Shown here: positions 55,001 to 64,000 of the stretch, piece after piece
Layout of the letters: every line of letters starts with the position of its first letter
Position numbering within the stretch: position 1 is the first letter of the stretch
Assembly: GCF_900129245.1 (NCBI RefSeq)
Contig: NZ_FQUT01000003.1
Location: 62,001-126,000, forward strand
DNA from: Chryseobacterium arachidis
Lineage (GTDB): Bacteria; Bacteroidota; Bacteroidia; Flavobacteriales; Weeksellaceae
Direction: 5' to 3'
DNA: 64,000 nucleotides
The notes under the pieces: model-generated
Databases searched by the model: none
Seen by the model: the letters and a program-made list of their open reading frames with translations, nothing else
Told to the model about the DNA's origin: nothing
Translations under genes and position numbers: made by a program

Positions 55001-58000
55001 ATCATTATTCGTCGCCATGCTAAGAATAGTTCCTGCGTTTACACTCTTAGAAACTTTTTGATGTAAAGATGAAATATCATCTTTTGCCAATCCGAATACG
55101 TTATTATTATACGCAGTATTCAATGCCCCATTCCAGATGGCAGCATCTGCAGAAGAAACGTAATTATCCGTTGCAATACGTCCTAATGTAATACCATATT
55201 TAATCGCAAGATAGGTATCTACTTTTCTTCTTTCTGCATCAGAAAGCGTACCTGCTCCATAAACAATCGTTTCTCCGATATTTCCTATAAAGCCACGGTT
55301 ATCACTTCCGTTGCTTCCAAACTGAGTATCTCCGAAATAGTGACCTCCGAATTGTTCCCCTTGAGCAGCATAAGTTTCAGCAGTACCTAAAGCACCACCG
55401 TTTAATCCTTTTGCAGCTGTTGTATTCGTCAGCTTATGATACATAATACTAGGAATAGTAGTAGAAAATGCAGGATTTACCCCTGGGAACTGTGTCCCTC
55501 CACCGATAGGTCTTCTTTCTACCGTACCTGTAGGAGACAAGCCGAAAGCATCCATTATTGCATTATTACTATTACCGCTGTTGTCCTGAGCAACACTGAA
55601 ATATCTTGGATTTCCACCACCGGCAGCCATCCCCTCTTTGGTAAGCGTAAAGACATCAAAATCCAGACTCGTCAAAGTACGCACAACATTATTACCTATG
55701 GTTTGTGTTCCCGCAGTAAAATTAAGTCCCGGATTAAAGTTGAAGTAATCTGCTGCTCCTATTCTATATTTAGGAAGCGCATTAGCTCCTTTTTGTGTAG
55801 AAACCGTACCTGCGAAGTAATCTGTCCATGAAGTTACATCAGAACCATTACCTGTATTGACGGCGTCAATATCTGCTCTGTACCATTGACTTAATCCGTT
55901 CACAACCCCTCCAGGAGCATTTGCAAACGCTGCGAAAGTAAAGAACTGGCCATTTCCGATCGTCACATCGGCATAGTTATAGGTAACACCGTTTACGGTC
56001 TGGGTATTTACAGACATATCCGTTACCGTATCATTACTATCAAATACAGCATCCGGGCTCTGGATTAATCTCAATGCTTTTAAACCTGCTGGCCAAGCAA
56101 TACGTACCGTTCCTACATTTCCTGTGTTCTGTGCTTTCCAAATTGAGGCGAAACGGTAGTTAACTCCTGCAATTCCACTGATAGGAACTGAAAGGTTCTG
56201 TTTTAATCCGTTGTCTCCCACCATTAGGAACTGACCGTCTATTAAACTGTTTGTATTAAGACCATTGGTGTTAGCCAATGTACCTCCTGCTCCAATGATC
56301 AATTTCTGGTTGTTATTGATACTCTTAGATTGCTTTTGATGCAACGCTGACAAGAAGTCGTTAGCAATACCAAAAATATTATTGTTATAGCCTGTATTTG
56401 TAGCACTGTTCCAAACATTGGTAGAATTACTGCTTAAATAATTAGGTGTATTAGCAATATCTAAAGTAATTCCCCCTTTAATAGCAAGATAAGAATCTAC
56501 TCTGTTGATATCATTTGCTGAAAGAACTCCATCAAAAACAATAGTTTCTGCCATTGTCATAGCAACACCATCATCATCTCCCCCATCGTTAGCATTTCTA
56601 CCAAACAAGATGCCACCATTTGCTCCTGTTGTAATATTGGAATAGGTATCATTAGCTCCTGCGACAGCACCATTCAAAGATCTGGTAAACAAAGTATTCG
56701 TAAATGTATTTCTTACGATTGTAGTATTGGTAAGCTGATTATATCTATAACCAGTTGCTACCGCGGCACCTAACACAGTAGTTCCGGCACTATTTCTCAT
56801 TCCTATATTAACCGCAGCAAGCCCTGGACTATCATAACGTAATCCACCCGAAAATCCAGTATAATTCAATCCAAAGATTCTGTCATATCCATTACCTGTA
56901 ACAGGAGTTGTGCTGGTAAAAATTGTATGATTTGCTCCTGAAAGAAGATTTAAGTTACCTGAATTTCCTAAGGCATTTGCAGATGCAAAAGTGATACCTG
57001 GATTGAAATTCAAATTCAATCCTGTTCCGTCTACTGCGGTAGGAGTTGAAGTAGTATTTGCCAACCCAGGTGAAACAGGCACCTGACCGGCCGAGTAATC
57101 AGTCCAAGTTGCTACACCTCCAGTTGCCGGTGTAAGTCCTTTATCTGCTCTGTACCAAAGTGAAGAAAGAACTCCGCCCGGTGCATGAACAAATGCTGCA
57201 AGAGTAAAGTACTGACCATTAGCTAACGTTACATCAGCATAATTATAAGTAACACCATTTACAATCTGAGTATTTATACTCATATTAGTTGCAGTATCTG
57301 TACCGTCAAAAACAGCATCTGAACTTTGAACCAATCTAAGTTCCGATAACCCTGCAGGCCAAGCGATACGTACTGTACCGACATCTCCCGTATTCTGAGC
57401 TTTCCATATTGATTCAAAACGGTAATTAACCCCAGTAATACCACTGATAGGAACTACAGGACTTTGTTTCAAACCATTATCGCCTACAATTAAGAATTGG
57501 CCGTTTGTTAATGTATTAGTATTTAAAGCATTGGTATTAGCTAATGCCCCACCTGCTCCAATTACTAATTTCTGTCCATCATTAATACTTACTGATTGCT
57601 TTTGTTCTAATGCAGAAACAAAATCATTAGCAATACCAAAAATATTCTTATTGTATGCTGCATTTACAGCATTATCCCAAACCACCTGATCTGAAGAAGA
57701 TACATAATCATGAGGTAATGTAATGCCATATTTTACACTGGTATATGTTCTTACTTTAATTTTTTCAGCTGGTGTAAGATCTCTTTCATAGGCAATCATA
57801 TCTCCCATTACTCCGTTCATGACCTCCGGCTGAGAACCTAAAATACTTCCGTTTGCCTGAAGTGAATTAGCCGTTGTTCTTGTCTGGGTTGTATTAGCAA
57901 TTGTTCCGTTAAGTCCATATTTTATTCCAGCTACATTAACTGTATAAGACATATCCGTTAATAAAAACTTATTATCAGGATATAACCCCGGAAATGCAGA

Positions 58001-59746
58001 TGTAATTGTATTATACAATACAATATCATCATTCAGTTTGGTTACTGCCGGAGAGTTAGCATTGGTTAAAGAAGCCGTAGTCGTTGTACCATCAAAACCC
58101 CAAATATCTCTGTAGCCACTTGTTCCACCTGTTCTTGTTAGAGTAGTTGTGAAGTATGTGGCACTTAATCCGTTAGTTGTAAAAGGTCCTCCCGAAGGGA
58201 AAGCCATAAAACGTCCATCTGAAGATGCAGCACCTCCGAAATCTACTACAGGATTAAAGTTATAAAGCGTTGTAGCGACGAAGGGCTGACGAGCAGTGTT
58301 AGTTTGAGTAAAATCATTTGCATTGATTGATTTATCCTGCCACACTGAAGGCGTAAATCCATTATCAGGCTTCAGCCATACTCTTAAATCACCTACTACT
58401 CCACCTGGAGCTTGTACAAATGCAGCTAAAGTGAAATATTGACCATTTTCTAATGTTACATCTGCATAATTGTAGGTAACTCCATTTACTGTCTGAGTAT
58501 TTGCAGCCATATTAGTAACTGTGTCACTATTATCAAATGCAGCATCACTACTTTGGATTAATCTTAAATTCGTTAATCCCGCAGGCCAAGCCACTCTTAT
58601 TGTTCCTACACTTCCGGTATTCTGAGCTTTCCAGATTGAAGCGAAACGGTAGTTAATTCCCGGTATTCCACTGATAGAAACATTAGGAGTTTTTTGTAAA
58701 CCGTTATCTCCCCACACAAGATATTGTCCGTTGGTAAGAGAAGTTGCATTTGCAGCATTTGTATTTGCTAATCCCGTTGTTCCTATTAATATCTGCTTAC
58801 CTGGATTTGTGCTCCAAGACTGTTTTTGATTTAATCCCGTAACATCTCTGGCAATTCCTGCAATGTTATTGTTATATCCTGCATTCACTGTTGTACCCCA
58901 AACGGTAGCACTTGAAGAGTTTTTATAATCTCTGGTACCCTGTGCATAAGTAGTTCCGTATTTAATTGCCAAATAAGACTCTACCCTGTCCATCTCATCA
59001 GCAGTCAAAGCGTTTTCGAAAATAAGCATTTCGTTTACCTGGCCGTTAATAGACCCCCAATTGGTGTCTCCACCCACTCGGATATCTCTTGCATTAACAT
59101 CAAGGACAGCATTTTGTAGCTGAGTTCCCGCATAATTGGATCTTACCCCATTCAAAGAGACTGTAGAACTTGCATAAGCCGCGGTAGCTCCTCCTCCGTT
59201 TTGCCAGTTTGCTCCTGCTGTAAAATAATAATTACTGGAGAAACTGTTTGTTGTTAGGCCTTGATAGCCGGGACCGCCTGTAAAAAATAACAGATTATTC
59301 AGACCGTTATTAGAAGTGTGAAGCCCAGGATAATCCATTGAGGAATCAAAGCCGAAGATCCCCCCGCTGGTGAAGTTATTCATATAACCCGCCGCGTAGA
59401 GCGTTCCGTTTACACGGTCTATAATATTTATTCCCGCTCCCGGCTGAAACTCCATCCATTTGCTTTGGAATGTAACAGTGGGATTGAAGTTTGCTAAAGT
59501 AGTAGTATTGGAAAATGTTGGGCGAAGTCCTGCATTTGTCTGCAAAAGATTGAAACCGTTGCCCTGTGCATCATTCCATTGATATACCGTCGTATTATTC
59601 GCTGAATTGGTAATACCTGCATCTGAAAACAATGAGCTTGTAGCATCAGCCCTATACCAGGCTGCCGGGGTAACACCACCCGGCGATTGTCCAAATAACA
59701 GTAATGGCGACGATAGCGCAATTAATAAAGTTATTATTCTTCTCAT
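52085..59746 (-). CDS. Giant secreted protein with five LamG-like repeats and GATase-like C-terminus
   Basis: A 2553-residue protein with signal peptide (1-19, ending LLFGQ). Five units of about 410-480 residues (roughly 20-449, 450-859, 860-1281, 1282-1707, 1708-2185). Each has a concanavalin/LamG-like domain opening with W-Y-R-A-D or similar, a segment ending SYLAIKYGITL, then FGIANDF-type sequence with LNQKQS and a beta domain with WKAQNTG-x-VGT. The second half resembles what Pfam calls DUF8202, from memory. Residues about 2190-2300 hold the Cys module EGMMVYDTTNKCMKMY ... ACP; 2310-2553 look like a flavodoxin/GATase-like fold (VNIGYWGASGFNLFSGH, GGVVIVLEDG). No type IX sorting signal. 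Role unknown; adhesion is a guess. Confidence 0.72.
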   Translation of the reverse strand: MRRIITLLIALSSPLLLFGQSPGGVTPAAWYRADATSSLFSDAGITNSANNTTVYQWNDAQGNGFNLLQTNAGLRPTFSNTTTLANFNPTVTFQSKWMEFQPGAGINIIDRVNGTLYAAGYMNNFTSGGIFGFDSSMDYPGLHTSNNGLNNLLFFTGGPGYQGLTTNSFSSNYYFTAGANWQNGGGATAAYASSTVSLNGVRSNYAGTQLQNAVLDVNARDIRVGGDTNWGSINGQVNEMLIFENALTADEMDRVESYLAIKYGTTYAQGTRDYKNSSSATVWGTTVNAGYNNNIAGIARDVTGLNQKQSWSTNPGKQILIGTTGLANTNAANATSLTNGQYLVWGDNGLQKTPNVSISGIPGINYRFASIWKAQNTGSVGTIRVAWPAGLTNLRLIQSSDAAFDNSDTVTNMAANTQTVNGVTYNYADVTLENGQYFTLAAFVQAPGGVVGDLRVWLKPDNGFTPSVWQDKSINANDFTQTNTARQPFVATTLYNFNPVVDFGGAASSDGRFMAFPSGGPFTTNGLSATYFTTTLTRTGGTSGYRDIWGFDGTTTTASLTNANSPAVTKLNDDIVLYNTITSAFPGLYPDNKFLLTDMSYTVNVAGIKYGLNGTIANTTQTRTTANSLQANGSILGSQPEVMNGVMGDMIAYERDLTPAEKIKVRTYTSVKYGITLPHDYVSSSDQVVWDNAVNAAYNKNIFGIANDFVSALEQKQSVSINDGQKLVIGAGGALANTNALNTNTLTNGQFLIVGDNGLKQSPVVPISGITGVNYRFESIWKAQNTGDVGTVRIAWPAGLSELRLVQSSDAVFDGTDTATNMSINTQIVNGVTYNYADVTLANGQYFTLAAFVHAPGGVLSSLWYRADKGLTPATGGVATWTDYSAGQVPVSPGLANTTSTPTAVDGTGLNLNFNPGITFASANALGNSGNLNLLSGANHTIFTSTTPVTGNGYDRIFGLNYTGFSGGLRYDSPGLAAVNIGMRNSAGTTVLGAAVATGYRYNQLTNTTIVRNTFTNTLFTRSLNGAVAGANDTYSNITTGANGGILFGRNANDGGDDDGVAMTMAETIVFDGVLSANDINRVDSYLAIKGGITLDIANTPNYLSSNSTNVWNSATNTGYNNNIFGIANDFLSALHQKQSKSINNNQKLIIGAGGTLANTNGLNTNSLIDGQFLMVGDNGLKQNLSVPISGIAGVNYRFASIWKAQNTGNVGTVRIAWPAGLKALRLIQSPDAVFDSNDTVTDMSVNTQTVNGVTYNYADVTIGNGQFFTFAAFANAPGGVVNGLSQWYRADIDAVNTGNGSDVTSWTDYFAGTVSTQKGANALPKYRIGAADYFNFNPGLNFTAGTQTIGNNVVRTLTSLDFDVFTLTKEGMAAGGGNPRYFSVAQDNSGNSNNAIMDAFGLSPTGTVERRPIGGGTQFPGVNPAFSTTIPSIMYHKLTNTTAAKGLNGGALGTAETYAAQGEQFGGHYFGDTQFGSNGSDNRGFIGNIGETIVYGAGTLSDAERRKVDTYLAIKYGITLGRIATDNYVSSADAAIWNGALNTAYNNNVFGLAKDDISSLHQKVSKSVNAGTILSMATNNDFVSQNTTASRTALSGDQKYFLAGDNLVTATPLVSFVIGANPAQRIQRIWLSQRTNTLGNIYFSADLSAYGTGFAAGNNIRMFVADDAAFTVNVQSVAGVFSGGKWVFNKSFDTDATARYITFGSEAQPQVLWVKADKGVNTASGVPADNTQISTWYDQEIVNGAQNGTIPTVDPGESAETAATLPTLPFYRYNATDNFNFNPVVNFSNLNRGNAVQFTTPTLGNQTVISVFKAAGFGTQYYENMLLYGGDVSTPSAGDPAPERADMSFGVSAGSFMSFGGGSSGDYSYLGNLGLQTQPAIGTMLRNRVGDEEVYYSTYGNGSNDILNQNADPDNTRTGEGRLLSGLVRMGKHFSAPTTLNDPEGRLNGSYAELIVYDRLLSDAERAMVESYLAVKYGITLTGGTDVVGGTAGNVNYPYVNSSGAVVRASDAAYRFDVFGLGRDDHYGLNQRISKSNNAGDILTVSTNTDFNSLNLNAARTAIDGDQEYMLFANNRGSANAVVQQTTELPANVQRRLDREWKVAQANTDGTNISNVSLRFNLAGVSLTGANVNNIMLLIDSDGDGDFTTGAVQAIPASSYVSGSAAFFNNINLNDGQVFTLGITEGVCYKPGAVAGVGNPALSTKTGITALNRAGATGDNWPGIRTGAWLALESKVKGFVPNRVAFSGANPVGIAPSNFVEGMMVYDTTNKCMKMYTLKDGDTALAWHCISSQACPDTAVGTPTLTPRPVNIGYWGASGFNLFSGHTAYRNQLENTANYGASGTFKGITGWNWINANSDVDATAATFSAAQLKAKYDVIVTGYNNMTAADAPAKIKAFTDLGGVVIVLEDGAQSAGNALNSAFGGTGNISNGSDAQAGANAQARTLDSTISNGVFGTGGGIVITGVQGQAVPPVTNIPPASFIAAYMNYPTTTSSDYAGVYLAGAGNRAIFVYDEGIFRAAAVSGTVIDTPQEIFIHNLMSYALQAIGFSPN
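55900..58960. repeat. Internal direct repeats of the giant gene (units 1-3)
   Basis: The segments around 55915-56350, 57180-57600 and 58400-58830 code for near-identical stretches (WKAQNTG, IAWPAGL, NGVTYNYADVT, FAAF or AAFV, APGGV). They are spaced about 1.2 kb. DNA identity is moderate, with mostly synonymous changes. Units 4 and 5 are more diverged. Such repeats may recombine and misassemble. Confidence 0.7.
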
Positions 59747-59899
59747 TATTTAATTATTTAGTTATTATTTTTTTCCTTGCTTCATATCGATAAGATTCTA
59801 AAGCAGGAAATAATCCAGACTTTAGTCATCTTTAGTTAAGAAGTTCGAAATAGCGGAACGTTGATTGAGAGACTTTTTAATCCCTTAATCACGTTTGTT

Positions 59900-60517
59900 T
59901 TAAAATAATTGAATGGAAAAATGAGGCGGAGGACGCTGAAAGTTTTTGCCTAAAAATGGTATAAAAAAAGTGTTTTCTTTAAAAAAACACACCAAGTATA
60001 TGCTCACGAAAAGCACTAAATTTAGAATCAAAATTGTATTTACAGAAAATAATTTTATCTGATGGGTAGTGGTTACTACCGCTTTATCCAGCCCGACATC
60101 AAAATGAGCGTATTCTTTGTCCTGCGGATTATTAAAATATAAATGGCTTATTGAAACCTTTTTTTGTACAGGTCTTTTATGCGTTTTTTTTATCTCCTGC
60201 TTAACTTTTACCTTCTCCTTTTCTTTTTTCTTTGAAATATCATTTTTATTCTTTTCTTTCAAAATGATAATTGGTCCTGTAATTATTTTCTCGGGATCTG
60301 TAAGTTGGGCATCCCCCGTCACATACATTGCCGGCTGGTCATTCGTAAAATTTTGAAGAGAATCATCTTCTAAGATAACCTCTTCTTTAGTATCCTCAGG
60401 AACAGCAGCATTCGAAAACTGACAGATAGAAACAAATGAAAAGAAAAAAAGAAAAAATCTTCCCCTTGTAGCTAGAGAAGATCTTTCTTTGAATTTTCCA
60501 TTCATTTGTGTTTTCAT
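59900..60517 (-). CDS. Membrane-anchored protein upstream of the giant gene
   Basis: A 205-residue protein from the ATG at 60517; a longer reading frame from 60610 would place about 31 hydrophobic residues before it. Signal peptide (ending FSNAA, about residues 1-38), a periplasmic part with ENK-rich, Lys-heavy helix (EKNKNDISKKKEKEKVKVK), then a C-terminal transmembrane helix (LILNLVLFVSIYLVCFF) and a final RPPPHFSIQLF. The terminal R-x-PP resembles the end of the DUF2946-like protein at 22212. First gene of the surface run, 153 bases before the giant gene. I recognise no family; an anchor or export factor is a guess. Confidence 0.5.
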   Translation of the reverse strand: MKTQMNGKFKERSSLATRGRFFLFFFSFVSICQFSNAAVPEDTKEEVILEDDSLQNFTNDQPAMYVTGDAQLTDPEKIITGPIIILKEKNKNDISKKKEKEKVKVKQEIKKTHKRPVQKKVSISHLYFNNPQDKEYAHFDVGLDKAVVTTTHQIKLFSVNTILILNLVLFVSIYLVCFFKENTFFIPFLGKNFQRPPPHFSIQLF

Positions 60518-60959
60518 TTTTTTCAGTGTTTCAATGTGTATTAGAATCGCAATGCCTAAAAGGTTTAACAATATTATGTTAACAAAGAGCAAAACGCAAG
60601 TTCTTATCAAGATGAATTCAGAAAAAAGAACATTTTTAAGGAAAAAATATATCTTAATAAAATGCTAACGAAAATCAAATAAAAAACTATCAATCAAATA
60701 AATACGTAATAAAAATAATAGAAGAATATTAGAAAAAATCTTCTCTATAATTATACAATATATAGTGAATAATTATTCCCTCTTTTTTGCTGATATTTAA
60801 GTCAAAACATAGAGAATATGGTTTATTTTTTAAAATTTTCATCACCCACCGGCCTCGTAAAAATATTAGAAGGATTTAAGAATTATCCACATCTATCCAT
60901 ATAAATCTTGTGCTTCATCACAATTTCATCTACATATTTGCTTTGTAAAAACAGTTATT
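60518..60959. other. Intergenic region between surface locus and SDR gene
   Basis: No gene supported. These 442 bases should contain the promoters of both divergent units; no convincing TAnnTTTG with TTG was found on either strand. AT-rich, with several short inverted repeats of no clear significance. Confidence 0.3.
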
Positions 60960-61702
60960 ATGTCAGAAAAAAATTTAAACAGTAAAGTTGTTTTAATCGC
61001 CGGCGGCGGTAAAAATTTAGGTGGATTACTAAGCAGAAATTTTGCTGCCAAAGGAGCTAAGCTGGCAATTCATTATAATAGCGAAGGTTCAAAAAGACCC
61101 TTAGTAATGTGCAGGCTCTAGGAGCAGAAGGATTTTTATTTCAGGGAGACCTTACGAAAATAGAAAATATTACGAAGTTTTTTCGATGAGGCAGTCGCCA
61201 AATTCGGAGGCATTGATATTACGATCAATACGGTAGGGATGGATCTCAAGAACCTTTCGTAGATACTACCGAAGCTGAATACGATACAATGTCTGATATC
61301 AATTCTAAAGTTGCGTATTTCTTTATTCAGGAAGCGGGCAAAAAAGTAAATAATAATGGTAAAATCTGTACGATAGTTACTTCTTTATTAGCGGCTTATA
61401 CAGGTTTGTACTCCACTTATGCAGGAATGAAAGCACCTGTAGAGCATTTTACAAGGGCTGCCTCAAAAGAGTTTGGACCTAAAGGTATTTCTGTAACTGC
61501 AGTAGCGCCAGGACCTATGGATACGCCGTTCTTCTATGGACAGGAAGCCGATGATGCCGTTGCTTATCACAAATCTGCCTCTGCTTTAAGCGGACTTACA
61601 GATATTAAAGATATTGCTCCTTTGGTGGAGTTTTTAGTGACAGATGGTTGGTGGATTACGGGCCAAACCATATTCGCAAATGGCGGATATACTACCCGAT
61701 AA
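60960..61702 (+). pseudogene. Short-chain dehydrogenase/reductase with three frame breaks
   Basis: Starts ATG at 60960 (MSEKNLNSKVVLIAGGGKNLGG, nucleotide-binding region) and ends at 61702. In between, three frame changes are needed: one base short in the A run 61091-61095, one extra base in the T run 61178-61183, and one base short near 61251. Rejoined, it reads as one SDR with the catalytic YAGMK (Y-x3-K) after VTSLLAAYTG and an intact C-terminus GGYTTR. About 248 residues when repaired, normal for classical SDRs. All breaks are near short homopolymers, so sequence error competes with real decay. Substrate unknown. Confidence 0.75.
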
Positions 61703-61726
61703 TTTTGGTTTTAGTTTTTATGTTTG

Positions 61727-61762
61727 AATAAGTTGGCTATTGATTAGCCAACTTATTTTTTG
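61727..61762. terminator. Bidirectional terminator between SDR and katG
   Basis: aataagttggcta (61727-61739) and tagccaacttatt (61745-61757), perfect 13-bp arms, with T on the plus strand. Confidence 0.85.
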
Positions 61763-61791
61763 AAATTTATCAATATAAATTGATAGATCAT

Positions 61792-64000
<2,209 letters not shown>

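Noticed and set aside
43593..60517. Prophage or tailocin
   Set aside because: The fibre-like modules resemble tail fibres, but every fibre protein has a Sec signal peptide and no sheath, tube, baseplate, terminase or lysis genes are present.
39343..60600. Integrative element inserted at tRNA-Gln
   Set aside because: The accessory region begins right after the tRNA, but I found no integrase and no duplicate of the tRNA 3' end near the far border.
61289..61702. Separate short gene for the C-terminal part of the SDR
   Set aside because: It starts in the middle of the fold and lacks the nucleotide-binding part; it is the 3' portion of the frame-broken gene.

Overview
The window looks like a chromosome segment of a flavobacterium, most probably Chryseobacterium or a close relative. 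The DNA is AT-rich, upstream regions lack a Shine-Dalgarno sequence, several genes are preceded by the Bacteroidota -7 box TAnnTTTG, and families almost restricted to Flavobacteriia are present (DUF6341, DUF6427, DUF3109, TPR-AraC membrane regulators). Species assignment is inference; no rRNA is present.

Layout. 1-16.2 kb is mostly housekeeping: Kup potassium transporter (cut by the left edge), pyruvate dehydrogenase E1 beta, a DUF2147 protein, an LtaS-like membrane sulfatase, phosphatidylserine synthase, a DnaQ-type exonuclease, DUF2007, FAH-family hydrolase, universal stress protein, DUF6341/DUF6427, DUF3109, a large M16 protease with a small secreted companion, and trigger factor. 16.7-18.8 kb holds a two-gene secreted-protein cassette. 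18.9-22.6 kb is a likely zinc or other metal uptake locus: a His-rich lipoprotein, a ZnuD-like TonB receptor and a DUF2946-like protein. 23-39.4 kb carries an ABC-F protein, a stand-alone Tle1-like lipase, an operon of an unknown protein with a 7TM protein, histidine kinase and response regulator, a DUF5715 peptidase-like protein, AqpZ, a nuclease-fold protein, a LuxE-like ligase, LpxH, QueD, a thioesterase, ComF, an alpha/beta hydrolase, Upp, Der and tRNA-Gln.

39.7-60.6 kb is the accessory part and the best candidate for an undescribed system. Three tandem AraC-type membrane regulators with complementary domain losses face a minus-strand run of nine genes. The run encodes a membrane-anchored protein, a 2553-residue protein with five LamG-like repeats, a small two-module secreted protein, an 88-residue protein, a tail-fibre-like secreted protein, an HU-like/DUF4469 protein, and three paralogous secreted proteins with a shared stem and unrelated C-terminal heads. 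The giant protein plus small protein pair repeats, in reduced form, the cassette at 16.7-18.8 kb. An array of four 23-bp palindromic repeats lies between the HU-like gene and the head-variable trio.

Three copies of a roughly 175-180 bp terminal-inverted-repeat element (22.7, 40.7 and 45.1 kb) are each flanked by a 10-11 bp direct repeat, which points to MITE-like mobility; one sits inside the accessory locus. The right end (61-64 kb) holds an SDR gene with three frame breaks and a katG with one frame break, next to each other: either real decay or sequence error.
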